From: Paenibacillus curdlanolyticus YK9
GTDB taxonomy: Bacteria; Bacillota; Bacilli; Paenibacillales; Paenibacillaceae
Direction: 5' to 3'
Assembly (NCBI RefSeq): GCF_000179615.1
Contig: NZ_AEDD01000006.1
Span: 1-64,000, forward strand
Length of the DNA stretch: 64,000 bases
The stretch's first letter is position 1; each line of letters opens with the position of its first letter. Shown piece by piece: positions 51,595 to 61,808 of this stretch. The translations under genes and the position numbers were made by a program. The notes beneath the pieces are model-generated. The model was not told where the DNA came from and searched no databases. It was given only the letters and a program-made list of their open reading frames with translations.

Positions 51595-54500
51595 TTAGTC
51601 CATCAAATGCAGCACTTGCAGCATCCGTCCAATGACCACGGCTGCTTCCGCGCGCGTAGCCAAATGACTTGGCGCGAATTGATCTGTCGACTTCCCTTGC
51701 ATGATGCCTGCCTCGATGGCAAGCGCCACCGCACCGGATGCCCAGCCATGAATGCTTCCGCTATCCGCGAATGTTGGCGCGCCGCTAGCAGCGTCCGCTG
51801 CTTTGCCAGCTACCAACTCGTAAGCGCGAGCGATCATGACGGCCATTTGCTCACGCGTGATCGAGTCTCCCGGATGGAAGGATCCATCCGCGAACCCTTG
51901 AACCAGTCCAAGCTGGGAAGCGGCGCTGACATCATCAGCATACCATGCCCCGCCTGCGACATCGCTAAAGCTGCTGTCGCCAGCCGTTGCTTGCAGGCCC
52001 AGCGCTCGAACGAGCAGCGCAGCGAATTCTGCGCGCGTAACGGAACGATTCGGCGCAAACGACGAATCGGATAAGCCTTTGACAATCCATTTGGACGCGA
52101 GCTTCTCAATTAGCGCTTTTGCCCAATGGTTCGCCAAATCATCGAACGATACCGTATTCGTAGCAACAACATAAACGCCGTTGCTTGCGCCGTGAATCGT
52201 AATCGTCGTCTTGCCGCCTGCCGTCTTGAAGACCGCTGGCACATACTTGAACGTTCCCTTCGCTTCGTCATAAACAAGCACAGTAGCTGTTTTGGCGTCA
52301 AGTTCGCCGTCAACTTCAATCGTACGCGTCACGAATTGGCGCCCGAAGCTGTTAATCGATTGTGTCTGATTTCCTGCTTGCAGCGTAACGCCGAACACGA
52401 TTGGCGCTCCTACTACATGCAAACCTTGGCGCTTCGCATCCTTCTCCAACTTGCTTGCCGACTCGCTAGCCAGCGAGTCGATCGAGAACGTGATAGTTGC
52501 GCCGTCTTTGTTTGCGAGCGATTGACCAGCCAACAATGGCTTCGTCATCGACAGCGGAAGCTGATACGTTGCCGTACCGCTCTGAATGACGATTGTCGTA
52601 TTCGGATGCGCAGCTGCCGCCTTCAAAATGGCGTCTACAGAGAAGGCTACCGTGCCGTCCGCATTCGCATCGTCAATCGTAAAGACGATTTGCGAATCTG
52701 TGGAAGCAAGCAGCTTGCTATCGTTCACCGCCGTACCGCTGTCGGTCCCGCCAGTTCCCCCGCCAATGCCGCCTCCTCCGCCGTTGCCGCCACCGCCAGG
52801 CTGTGCTGCCGATGGCAGCACTTGAAGCGTATAGGTCCGTTTCTTTCCTTGGACCGTTACGTCAACTGTCGTATTGCCCGCAGCCGTTCCGGACAATACG
52901 CCATTGGACTGGATCGATGCCACGCTCGTATTCGCGACACTAAATGTTGCGTCTGACGTTACATCCGTTCCGCCTGCATTCGATACATGCAAGGTAAGCG
53001 CGCTGCCAGCTTGCACCGTGAAGCGGCCTACCGTGCCGTCGCTTGCTTTGACCGCGAATGATTTTGCCGCATTCGCAAAGCCTTCGTTCTGCTCACGCAG
53101 CACGAAGCTGCCGGAATTGTTCGTTACATCTGCGATTCGAGCGTTGCGAACGATAATGTTGTCCGCCGTCAGTCCGCCTTTTACCGCGCTGGATACGTCC
53201 ACGCCTTTCGTTCCCGTACCGTCAATCACGAGATCTTGAATCAAGACGTTGTTCATGTTGAACGCGCCTTGAATGCTGAGGCCTTGATACGTGCTGTCGA
53301 GCGCCACGTTATTGCGGATAATGACATTGCCGTCCAAATCCTTCTCGCCTGCGAATACCCAAATTGCGCCCAGATCCGTCACGTAACCCGTGTCGTAGCT
53401 GCCTGTACGAATAAGCGTATTGCGCTCGACGATCGTCGTACCGGAGAATGGAACCGGATTAAAGCGCGTCGATACGGCGATGCCCGCGCCGTTCGTAATC
53501 GTATCCTTCGCAATGTTGTCCTGGATCTTATTGTCTTGGCCGCCGAATACAACAATGTTGTCTGCGAGCCATGGCAATGCCACCGTATTGAACCGCGCCG
53601 TGTTATTGATGCTCGCGCGTCCTTCCGCCGACCACATCGCGATGCCGTCATCGCCCGGATAACGAATATCGCTTTGCTCCATCATGCTGTTGCTTGTGCC
53701 GACGCAGAAGTTGATGCCGTCCGCCATCAGGTTGCGGATGCGAAGGCCAAGCATGTAGAGGCCGTCCGTGTATTCGTCGCCCACTTTCACCTTCGTCAGC
53801 CACAGGCCGGTTTTGGAATGCTCGATCCATACGTTTTGAATAACCGAGCCTGGACCGAAGCCCCCTTCGAACGCATGTGTATGCGCTTCGTCGTCACGAA
53901 TGTTGATATCGCCGTCAACGAGCAGGTCATAGACCTGAATGTTGCTGCCTTTGCCCAGGAAGCGCGCACCCGTCAGCTGCGTATACCACATGCCAGCGCC
54001 GCGGATCGTCACATCGTTCAGCACGATTTGGTCGCCGCGAAGCTCGAATTCCCCTTGCGGTACCCAAACGCCTTGGTGCTGCTGCTTCGCTGCTTCCAAC
54101 GCAGCTTGGAATGCCGTCGTATCGTCATTGCCATCATTGGCAACAGCGCCGTAATCCGTCACGCTCAAGAAAGCGGAAGGCTTCGCAAGCGGCGCAGCCA
54201 CCTGCTCCAGCTCAGCAAGGTCGACGACATAGTAGTCTGCCGCGCTGTCCGCATCCTTTTTCAACGTAATCGTCGCTCCTGCCGGAATGTCGCCGACAAT
54301 CGCATGCATCTCATCGAAGAAGCGATGCGCGCTGCCTTGGTTCGGATCATTCGACCATGGGTAGCTGCCATACTCCCAAGCGTGCTTGGAATTCAGCTCC
54401 AGCTTTTGGCGGAACTGCCCGTTCACATAAAGCCCCAGCGTTGCAGACTGACCGGAGCCGTCCGCGCTATCCGGGATAGCAAACCGGACAACGATGGAGT

Positions 54501-57500
54501 TCGCAGCTTTCGCTGCCTTAAACGATACGTACTCACCCGTTTGGTCCAGACGAACCGCTTGGCGGCCCGAAGCTTCCGATGCTACCTGATGGTAGGCGCG
54601 GGAAGGCTCCAGCACGGTCCCATTCGTCGTCCCTTGCTCCGCTTCATACGTGATGTACGGAACCGTTGCGCCTCGATAGTCTGGCGCGATGCTGCCCTTA
54701 ATCGTCAACGTGTCCAGCAGCAGCACATTAGCACTATCCCCGTTGTCTTGCTGCAGCGTCACCGAGTTGATGCCTGCGCGAAGGGCTACGTTAATGCTAA
54801 TATTCGCCCAGCCGCTGGAAGCAGCCAACTGCAGCGCTTGCGTACGTTCGCCATTCACGTACACTTGCAGCGTGCGTGTTGCCGAACCTTGGTTGTAGTA
54901 ACGGACAACGCCTTCATAGCTGCCAGCCGCTTGCGCGTTAACTGCAAACGCAACCTTCGCTCCCGCCGCGGTGAAGCCGTCCACATACCCTTCGCCAGTG
55001 AAGCCTTCTTGCGTATGAGACACCTTCGCTTCGCTGCCAACGAATGCATTTTCCGCTTCATAAGCAACATCCGAAACAACCGGCTGGAACGACCACAAAA
55101 TGTCGTCCGAAGCATCCGATGCAGCCAGCTGAACGCCGCCATTGCTATGCGCCAGCAGCGATTGCGCTGCTGTTCCGCTGCGAATCGTGCGATAGCCGAC
55201 CGTGTCGTCAATTGTCCACTGCGCCGCAACATCAGACGCCTGTGAGACGGCTGCGCCTGTGAGCGCATTGCCGCTGCCTTGCGCCAGCAGATGCCCCGTT
55301 GCTTTGTTCTTCAACAGCTTGCGTCCATTAAAGTCGTAAGCGAGCCAGATCGCATTGTTCAACGAGCCATTGTCCGTTAAGGAAACGGCTCCGTTCGTTT
55401 CCGCCAAATACTTCGGCGCTTGCGCGCTGTCGGATTGCACCGCAATCCGCACCTCGTTGCGCTCCGGCTGTGCCGGCGTCGCAGTTATCTCGTTGCGCGG
55501 CGCTTCGCCTTCCGGCGTTTCGAACGCATCTGGCGCTGCCGAGAACTGCCATTGCAGCGAGCCGAACGCTACTGGGTATAAGCCGCGTTCTGCATAGCCA
55601 GCTCCATTTTGCACATTGATGTACTCGTCGTTATAACCGCCATCCAAGCTGCGAATCATTGCGCTCGCACCATCCGGGGATGCTTCGATCGCCCATTGCG
55701 ATGCTGCAGGATTGCTGCCCGCTCCCGTGGACGGCACGCTTTGGATATAACGATAGTCGCCGCTAATTGCCATCACATGGCCCGTAACGCGGTTTTCCAG
55801 CTGGCTTACGCCGTTGTTCGTGACCACTTTCCAATGGGAGTACCCGTTGGATGCTTCCGCGTTGCCATACAGCACGACGCCGCCTTTGTTTTCATACAAA
55901 TATTGCTGATTGTACACATTGCGAATCCGTACATAGCCCGCAGGCACTTGAGGTCCCGCAGCTGCAACCGGCTCAAGCTTGAATTGGCCGCTGCTGTCGA
56001 AGGTGCCGTTCTGATTGACCGTCTTGCTCACCTTCACTGCGCCATCGGTATCCTCTGCTTTCACATAGTGCGCGGCCCAGCCGCTGCGAAGCGCAACGTA
56101 GCCTGCATCCTGTGTCGTGTCCAGCAGCCATTTTGCACTGCCCCACGATGGATAAATCGTACCGAGCGCTTGAAGCGGCTGCGGCGGGCTATCCAGCAGG
56201 ACATCCGTGTCGCCAACGTTTTGCATGGCGATGTAATGACCTGTCGTTACGTTTTTGAGGCGGATCGAGCCATCGCCCGCATCCTCAACGAACCATACGG
56301 AGGTTGGCTCAGCTATTGCTGCATCCCCATACTTGACCGTGCCTTCCGTTGGATCGGAGGACGATACTTCCTCATACAACGCTTCGCCTGTTTTTTTGTT
56401 GATCAGCTTTACGTTCGTCGGGCGATCGTCCACGACGTTAATGAAGCGCCATTTTGGGCTGCCCCAGTTGCGGTTCATCACCGAATACTCCGCGTATTTG
56501 GTCAAATTTTGCAGGTTGATCAGACGGTCTGTTTCCCCGCCGGAGCTTGGATCGTTCACGCTGTGAATGAGTCTGGAGCCGCCGCTGACAGTCTCGATGA
56601 TCCATACCGCGCTTGTCCAGCTATCCTGTACGTCCGTCACGCGAATGTGGCCGTCCTGCATCGATTGCAGGTTAATGTAGTGGCCCGTCGCACGGTTTTT
56701 AATTCGCTTGCGTCCGCTGAATTTCTCGATCGCCCACTGGTCCCGTTGGTCCGTGCGCGCATTCCCGTATTTCAAATCGCCATTGTCGTCCTCATAGAAC
56801 ACGAACGGCTGCCATTCATTCTGGATGCGCACATACTGCGGCGAGCCATCCGTTGGAACCGACGGATCCTCCAACAGCCATTGCGCTCCATTGGACAGCG
56901 GGTCTACCGTTTCGGATTGCGCCGTGTCCACGCCTGCTGTCACGTTCAAATACGCGTCAGCGCTAGCCTTGCTCTTAATCGTCACATAATCATCATACTG
57001 CGTCGATGCTTGAATGATCCATTGGTCGCCCGCTGCGCCATTCCCCGCATCAGGCGCAATGGTCAGCGGATTGCCCGCTTGCATGTAATTGCCGGTTTCC
57101 GCATTGCGAATGCGTTTCCCGCCATCATAATCCTCTACGATCCATTGGTAGCGTGCGTTCTCCGCATTCGCTGCGCCAAGCGCGCCATGCTTCACAACGC
57201 CGTTTTCTTCATACAAATAGTCAGTGCCGACGTTGCCCGTCGTGAAGTTCACGATACGTACCGGTCTGACATCATATACCGGAACGACTCTCCAGTGAGC
57301 ATTCGCCAGCTTGGCATTGGACCAGTCATTGGAACGCGCGAACGTGTCCCCAGGGAATTGCGAGTTCAGCACATAGCTTCCGTTAAACGCGCTCGCAAAC
57401 GTCACGTATCCCGGTACGGGCTGATCCTGCAAATTAAGGGCAGGCTGCATGCTCCATTCTTGCTTGAGCGGGTCGCTTGTCGTGCCCATCTCTATGGCGC

Positions 57501-58260
57501 GCCAGTAATCGCCCCCATCGAACTGCGTCACATAATGGCCCGTCGCAACGTTCAGCAGCCGGTAATTGCCGTTGCTGCCCGGCTCCAGATACCATTGCGA
57601 GCTCACGTCCGCAGCATCGACCTTGCCGAATGCAACGATATCGTCTGGACGAGTAGGCGCCTCAGGATTTGCCTTCGCGAACAAGGCTTGCCCTGCGCGT
57701 TCTTCATTGATAATGCGCACAGGCTGCAGCTCCGTCACCGGTTCTAGCTTCCACTGCGGGCTCTCGAAGGTAACGTTGATGTCATTGCTCACCTCAGCGA
57801 AGCCGAGCTGATCCTCTTCATGAATCACAAGGTTCGTCGAGGAAGCGGCCGTCGCGCTCTTAATGAGCACGTTGCCCGGACGGCTTGCCGTTTCGATCAG
57901 CCATTGATCGGCTATCGTGCTGGACGTAATGTCGCGAGCGGTCAGCGCATCGCGGCGCTTCGTCACGTCCGCGAGCGTCATATAGTGGCCCGTCTTGCGA
58001 TTTTGAATTCGTTTATTGCCGTTCTCTTCTGTAATTAGCCATTGGGATGATTGATCGGTCGAAGCGGTAAAGCCGTACCGCACCACGCCGTCGGATGATT
58101 CATACAAATAATTGTTCTGCCAGTGGTTCTTGATTCTCACATAATCCGTTGCCGCCGCGCCGCCGCTGCCAGCCGCAGCTTCCGCTGCATAAGCTGGCAG
58201 CAAGCCGACCAGCAGCATAACTGCCATTACTCCAGCTAACCATGTTTTAAATCGAGCCAT
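51595..58260 (-). CDS. SLH-anchored GH87-like alpha-1,3-glucanase
   Basis: A 2221-aa surface enzyme. Order: signal peptide (1-28, cleaved near AYAAEA); about ten or more beta-trefoil/ricin-like repeats of roughly 70-75 residues (about 40-1060; consensus YVRI-N, YLYE, RIKN and TGHY); two CBM6/35-like carbohydrate-binding domains opening AYEAENAF (near 1066) and TYEAEQGT (near 1203); a right-handed beta-helix (SVTDYGAVANDGNDD near 1365 to about 1720) with Asp in MADGIN near 1513 and GDDG near 1536, matching the catalytic Asp trio of GH87 mycodextranases; a Big-like domain; a Gly-rich linker near 1820; and three SLH domains (about 2035-2221). It should hydrolyse alpha-1,3-glucan (fungal wall, mutan) at the cell surface. 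A cre site lies upstream. Confidence 0.85.
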   Translation of the reverse strand: MARFKTWLAGVMAVMLLVGLLPAYAAEAAAGSGGAAATDYVRIKNHWQNNYLYESSDGVVRYGFTASTDQSSQWLITEENGNKRIQNRKTGHYMTLADVTKRRDALTARDITSSTIADQWLIETASRPGNVLIKSATAASSTNLVIHEEDQLGFAEVSNDINVTFESPQWKLEPVTELQPVRIINEERAGQALFAKANPEAPTRPDDIVAFGKVDAADVSSQWYLEPGSNGNYRLLNVATGHYVTQFDGGDYWRAIEMGTTSDPLKQEWSMQPALNLQDQPVPGYVTFASAFNGSYVLNSQFPGDTFARSNDWSNAKLANAHWRVVPVYDVRPVRIVNFTTGNVGTDYLYEENGVVKHGALGAANAENARYQWIVEDYDGGKRIRNAETGNYMQAGNPLTIAPDAGNGAAGDQWIIQASTQYDDYVTIKSKASADAYLNVTAGVDTAQSETVDPLSNGAQWLLEDPSVPTDGSPQYVRIQNEWQPFVFYEDDNGDLKYGNARTDQRDQWAIEKFSGRKRIKNRATGHYINLQSMQDGHIRVTDVQDSWTSAVWIIETVSGGSRLIHSVNDPSSGGETDRLINLQNLTKYAEYSVMNRNWGSPKWRFINVVDDRPTNVKLINKKTGEALYEEVSSSDPTEGTVKYGDAAIAEPTSVWFVEDAGDGSIRLKNVTTGHYIAMQNVGDTDVLLDSPPQPLQALGTIYPSWGSAKWLLDTTQDAGYVALRSGWAAHYVKAEDTDGAVKVSKTVNQNGTFDSSGQFKLEPVAAAGPQVPAGYVRIRNVYNQQYLYENKGGVVLYGNAEASNGYSHWKVVTNNGVSQLENRVTGHVMAISGDYRYIQSVPSTGAGSNPAASQWAIEASPDGASAMIRSLDGGYNDEYINVQNGAGYAERGLYPVAFGSLQWQFSAAPDAFETPEGEAPRNEITATPAQPERNEVRIAVQSDSAQAPKYLAETNGAVSLTDNGSLNNAIWLAYDFNGRKLLKNKATGHLLAQGSGNALTGAAVSQASDVAAQWTIDDTVGYRTIRSGTAAQSLLAHSNGGVQLAASDASDDILWSFQPVVSDVAYEAENAFVGSEAKVSHTQEGFTGEGYVDGFTAAGAKVAFAVNAQAAGSYEGVVRYYNQGSATRTLQVYVNGERTQALQLAASSGWANISINVALRAGINSVTLQQDNGDSANVLLLDTLTIKGSIAPDYRGATVPYITYEAEQGTTNGTVLEPSRAYHQVASEASGRQAVRLDQTGEYVSFKAAKAANSIVVRFAIPDSADGSGQSATLGLYVNGQFRQKLELNSKHAWEYGSYPWSNDPNQGSAHRFFDEMHAIVGDIPAGATITLKKDADSAADYYVVDLAELEQVAAPLAKPSAFLSVTDYGAVANDGNDDTTAFQAALEAAKQQHQGVWVPQGEFELRGDQIVLNDVTIRGAGMWYTQLTGARFLGKGSNIQVYDLLVDGDINIRDDEAHTHAFEGGFGPGSVIQNVWIEHSKTGLWLTKVKVGDEYTDGLYMLGLRIRNLMADGINFCVGTSNSMMEQSDIRYPGDDGIAMWSAEGRASINNTARFNTVALPWLADNIVVFGGQDNKIQDNIAKDTITNGAGIAVSTRFNPVPFSGTTIVERNTLIRTGSYDTGYVTDLGAIWVFAGEKDLDGNVIIRNNVALDSTYQGLSIQGAFNMNNVLIQDLVIDGTGTKGVDVSSAVKGGLTADNIIVRNARIADVTNNSGSFVLREQNEGFANAAKSFAVKASDGTVGRFTVQAGSALTLHVSNAGGTDVTSDATFSVANTSVASIQSNGVLSGTAAGNTTVDVTVQGKKRTYTLQVLPSAAQPGGGGNGGGGGIGGGTGGTDSGTAVNDSKLLASTDSQIVFTIDDANADGTVAFSVDAILKAAAAHPNTTIVIQSGTATYQLPLSMTKPLLAGQSLANKDGATITFSIDSLASESASKLEKDAKRQGLHVVGAPIVFGVTLQAGNQTQSINSFGRQFVTRTIEVDGELDAKTATVLVYDEAKGTFKYVPAVFKTAGGKTTITIHGASNGVYVVATNTVSFDDLANHWAKALIEKLASKWIVKGLSDSSFAPNRSVTRAEFAALLVRALGLQATAGDSSFSDVAGGAWYADDVSAASQLGLVQGFADGSFHPGDSITREQMAVMIARAYELVAGKAADAASGAPTFADSGSIHGWASGAVALAIEAGIMQGKSTDQFAPSHLATRAEAAVVIGRMLQVLHLMD

Positions 58261-58307
58261 GAAGGCAAGACCTCCCTAAAAAATTGGACTTCCTCCTAAT
58301 CGTATTT

Positions 58308-58321
58308 TGAAATCGCTTTCA
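58308..58321. promoter_or_regulatory. cre site (CcpA) before the glucanase gene
   Basis: TGAAATCGCTTTCA matches every position of the CcpA operator consensus TGWAANCGNTNWCA and lies 48 bases before the start codon. It implies carbon catabolite repression of the surface glucanase. Confidence 0.8.
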
Positions 58322-58462
58322 AAGCGATGTGCATTTTTCCAATAGATAGTTGTTTTATTACGCATTGTGTCTAAAGGTCGGGAATCATGCAAAAATGAGA
58401 AAGGAACTGTCCTGCAACTCCTTTCTTAGATCAATTAGAGTCGCCAGATGGCTATCAGGGCA
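58322..58462. other. Intergenic region between glucanase and FTR1 genes
   Basis: This AT-rich stretch should hold the glucanase promoter on the minus strand, but I see no convincing -35/-10 pair, and no small gene. Confidence 0.4.
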
Positions 58463-58511
58463 CAAAAAAAACCACTCCGCCGACAGCTGCGCTGCCTAGC
58501 GAAGTGGTTTC
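58463..58511 (-). terminator. Terminator of the efe operon
   Basis: On the minus strand AAACCACTTCGC pairs with GCGGAGTGGTTT around an 18-base loop and is followed by eight T, about 35 bases after the FTR1 gene stop. Confidence 0.9.
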
Positions 58512-58545
58512 TCCCTCGTTCCCATCCTTGTCTAAGCTCCATGCC

Positions 58546-60411
58546 CTACCGTGAAGGAGCGCTTGCAAGACGTTTTGCCGTACGTATTCGGCTGAGGAAT
58601 ACTTGCCCCGCAATATAGAGAAGCAAGGCAATTTGCGGCACGACCGTTTCCCATGTCGGATAAATGCCGAGCCAATCAATCGACGGTACCTCAGTCACGC
58701 TATGTGCAGGCAGCTTGCTTGCAACTTGAAGCGAGTGGATGCTCTCGCCGAGGAAGCGGAACACGAGATAGTAGATCAGTGCCGACGCCGTAAGGAAGAA
58801 CAGGCGAATCGGCAGCTTCACGCTAAAGTTAATGATGACGTAACCCAGTGCGATCAGCAGAACGAACGTAACGCCGAAGCCCAACGCCATCTGGCTAGGT
58901 GCGATAGACGGCGCCATCCCGATATAGAAAATCGTCGTCTCCGCTCCCTCGCGCGCAATCGCGAGGCAGCTTACTGCGAACAGCGACCATAAGCTGCCGC
59001 GACGCAGCGCCGATCCCATCGTCCGATCGATGTACTGGTTCCATGCTTGCATATTCGCTTTGCCGTGCAGCCAGCTGCCGACTGTCAGCATCAAGAGCAC
59101 GGAGCCCAAACCCGCGAAGCCTTCGATCATCTCGCGCGTGCTGCCGGAGGAAGCTTTGGTCACTACATAAGTAAGCACCAGCGCCATGACTCCGCTGATC
59201 AGCAGGCCCGACCATACGCCAGACCAGACCCAGCGACGATGGTTTTGATTGCCCGTCTTCTTCAAGTACGCAAGCAGTGCGGACAAGACGAGAATAGCCT
59301 CTAAGCCTTCCCGCAATAAAATCGCCCCGGCATCCCATGCCGTATATTTCGCATCCGCTACGAACGGCTGAAGCTCGCCCTTCATCTCCGCGATCAGCGC
59401 TTTCGCCTTATCCAGCTGGGGCGGGTTTTCCAGCAAATAACCCGGCGCTTCCGTCATCTCGTTCTCAATGTCCCGATATACGGTAGAAGAACGGATCGAT
59501 ACTTGCCCTTCAACCGATGGCCATGTCCGAATGAACGTCTGCAGCTGCGCTTCCGCCTCTGCTGCCTTGCCAGCTTCCGCCAAGGATGCCGCTTGGTCCA
59601 ATATCGCGATGAGATCGGCAACCTTCAAATCCGAATCAGCTGGCGCTGCATCCGCAAGCTTGTGCGCCGCATAATCGTTCAAGTAAGCGATAAGCGTTTG
59701 CGTATCTGCAGCCGCTTGCTCCGCGCGAGGCGGCTCTGCGCGCATCGCGATGCGAATCATGCTGATGCTCGTCTCGATGCTGCCATAAACACTCGTATTG
59801 TCCTCGCGGACAGCCTGCTCGACTTTGCGCCAGGTGCCCTCCATGATGCGATAATCCGCGTTAGCTGCAGACCAATCCGCCCCTTGGATATGGCCAAGGA
59901 GATCCGTCAGCTGGGGCACTAGCATCGAAGCAGCCTTAGGGCCGGAGAGGATGTCGCTCTTCGTTGCCGCCTTCTTATAGGCATTAACCGCGCCCGCCAA
60001 GTCCGCCAGCGCTTGCTTGGCAGCTGCCGGATCGGTCTTCGATTGCTCGATTGCCTTGCTCGCAGCTTCGAATGTCTCATTCACACGCTGCGCAATGTCC
60101 TCTGCCGGCTCCGCTCCGACTGCGTCCCACTGCGCCTTCGCGTCAGTAATCGCCTTTACCGCTGCGTCGTGATCATCCCGGCCGATATCGACTAGCGCAC
60201 CGCCGACAAGCGGCAGGATCGTATCCAGCAATTTGACGCCCTCTTGGCTCAAATCTGCCGAAGCAGCCGCTTTTGCAGTTGGAACTACAGCCCCATTACA
60301 CGCCGCTACAACGATGAACGCGACTACGATCGCCAGCCAGCCGCATCGCTGCCTCCAGCCAGTCCTCCCTTGCTCACGCGCTGATCTTGCCCGATTTCCC
60401 CAACTTCTCAT
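58546..60411 (-). CDS. efeU: FTR1/EfeU family iron permease with N-terminal extension
   Basis: A 621-aa protein. An N-terminal membrane or signal segment (LAIVVAFIVVAACNG near 30) is followed by a helical extracytoplasmic region of about 300 residues built of imelysin-like helix pairs, then a seven-helix FTR1 permease domain (about 355-615). Both iron-translocating REGxE motifs are present: LLREGLEAILVL near 365 and AREGAETTIFY near 505. It imports ferric or ferrous iron with EfeO and EfeB. ATG 60411 follows GGAAAGGA; the longer frame to 60558 would overlap efeB by 52 bases. Last gene of the iron operon. Confidence 0.9.
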   Translation of the reverse strand: MRSWGNRARSAREQGRTGWRQRCGWLAIVVAFIVVAACNGAVVPTAKAAASADLSQEGVKLLDTILPLVGGALVDIGRDDHDAAVKAITDAKAQWDAVGAEPAEDIAQRVNETFEAASKAIEQSKTDPAAAKQALADLAGAVNAYKKAATKSDILSGPKAASMLVPQLTDLLGHIQGADWSAANADYRIMEGTWRKVEQAVREDNTSVYGSIETSISMIRIAMRAEPPRAEQAAADTQTLIAYLNDYAAHKLADAAPADSDLKVADLIAILDQAASLAEAGKAAEAEAQLQTFIRTWPSVEGQVSIRSSTVYRDIENEMTEAPGYLLENPPQLDKAKALIAEMKGELQPFVADAKYTAWDAGAILLREGLEAILVLSALLAYLKKTGNQNHRRWVWSGVWSGLLISGVMALVLTYVVTKASSGSTREMIEGFAGLGSVLLMLTVGSWLHGKANMQAWNQYIDRTMGSALRRGSLWSLFAVSCLAIAREGAETTIFYIGMAPSIAPSQMALGFGVTFVLLIALGYVIINFSVKLPIRLFFLTASALIYYLVFRFLGESIHSLQVASKLPAHSVTEVPSIDWLGIYPTWETVVPQIALLLYIAGQVFLSRIRTAKRLASAPSR

Positions 60412-60506
60412 CCTTGTCGCTTCCTTTCCGCCATATAACCGCCACAGACCGATCCAACCGGCTTTAGCCGTTGCATCGGTCTGTACAAATCCATCACACA
60501 AGCGTT

Positions 60507-61802
60507 CTACAACAGCGTATCGCCGATGTAGCCGCCTTCCTTTACGCCCGGGAAGCAAGCGAATACAGCGCTCCCGTTATGCTCGATATACTCGTTCAAC
60601 GCATCCGAGCTCGCAAGCCGCGTCTGCATCGGAATAAACTGCTTCGCTAAGCTGCGGTTATAGGCAATGAAGAGCAGCCCTGCGTCGAACTGTCCCGTCC
60701 GCTTATCCAGCCCGCTGGAATATGAGTAGGAACGACGCAAAATCTGAACGCCATCCTCCTTCGCAACGCGTACATGCGCGCCCATCGGGATAACAGGCTT
60801 GCCTTTCTCATCCTTACGGTCGAGATCGATCTTATCAAATTCATCTTTACTGCCAAGCGGAGCTCCGCTCGCACGATGGCGACCGAAGGTTGCTTCCTGA
60901 TCGCCCAGCGTCGAGCGGTCCCATACCTCAACCCGAATCCGAATACGACGCACGATCATATAGCTGCCGCCAACCAACCACGATTGCCCATCGCCCGCTT
61001 GCGACCAAACAACCTCGTTCATTTTGGCGTCATCCTTCACATCCGGGTTGCCCGTTCCGTCCTTGAAGCCCATCAGATTGCGCGCTGTACCGCCGCTCGG
61101 ATCAGAGCCGCCTGTACGCTGGAAGCCTTCCTGCGTCCAACGCAGCGCCGCTTTGCCGCGCGCGATGCGCGTCAGGTTGCGAATGGCCCGGAATGCCACC
61201 TGCATATCGTTCGCGCATACCTGCACGCCAAGATCGCCGCCAACCCATTCCTCGCGAAGTGCATCGCCGTTAAAAGCAGGCAAGTCTGCAAGCTCTGCAG
61301 GCTTTTTGCCCGCAAGCCCGAACCTTGCATCGAAAAACGAAGGTCCTACGCCGAACGTCAGCGTCGTTTTGGACGGCTGAAGTCCTGCAGCTTCCCCCGT
61401 GTCGGACGGCGGAACGCTAAGCTTTTCGTTATCTTCGCCAATCATCTGGCCCTTGGCCATAGTGGCCGAAGCCGCCGTCCATTGCTTGAACAACTCGCGC
61501 ACCTCATCGATTGACGTCGTCGTCAGATCGAATGAAGCGAACAAGACAAAATCCTGCGCGGGCGTCGTAATGCCTGCCTGATGCGCGCCATAGAAAGGAA
61601 TCTCCTCATGATAACCGTCAGCCGGCGCGCCTGATGCAGCGGCGCTGCCATCTTCATTCGACTTAAACAAAGCGCCGATGCCAGCGCCGCCGAGCAAAAG
61701 CCCCGCGCCGCCAATACCGGCCATTTTGAGCAAATCGCGTCTGCTGATCTTCGACTTGCCTAGATCCTCATTGCTGCTCTTTGTATGATCGTTAGTCGCC
61801 AT
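60507..61802 (-). CDS. efeB: Tat-exported Dyp-type peroxidase EfeB
   Basis: A 431-aa heme peroxidase. A twin-arginine signal (SRRDLLKMAG at about 19-28, then a Gly/Leu-rich helix) directs folded export. DyP hallmarks are GFKDGTGNP near 257 (GxxDG motif) and FGRHRASGAPLG near 322 (proximal heme His). EfeB oxidises Fe2+ and can handle heme for the EfeU/O system. The start is preceded by AGGAG lying in the end of efeO, four codons or so from its stop. Middle gene of efeO-efeB-efeU. Confidence 0.93.
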   Translation of the reverse strand: MATNDHTKSSNEDLGKSKISRRDLLKMAGIGGAGLLLGGAGIGALFKSNEDGSAAASGAPADGYHEEIPFYGAHQAGITTPAQDFVLFASFDLTTTSIDEVRELFKQWTAASATMAKGQMIGEDNEKLSVPPSDTGEAAGLQPSKTTLTFGVGPSFFDARFGLAGKKPAELADLPAFNGDALREEWVGGDLGVQVCANDMQVAFRAIRNLTRIARGKAALRWTQEGFQRTGGSDPSGGTARNLMGFKDGTGNPDVKDDAKMNEVVWSQAGDGQSWLVGGSYMIVRRIRIRVEVWDRSTLGDQEATFGRHRASGAPLGSKDEFDKIDLDRKDEKGKPVIPMGAHVRVAKEDGVQILRRSYSYSSGLDKRTGQFDAGLLFIAYNRSLAKQFIPMQTRLASSDALNEYIEHNGSAVFACFPGVKEGGYIGDTLL

Positions 61803-61808
61803 TGGCTA

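Noticed and set aside
53236-57747. Two long + strand frames (669 and 712 codons) opposite the surface glucanase gene
   Set aside because: They are antisense shadows of a well-supported gene with signal peptide, domains and SLH repeats. Their translations are Arg/Ile/Val-rich with no domain pattern and no ribosome site.
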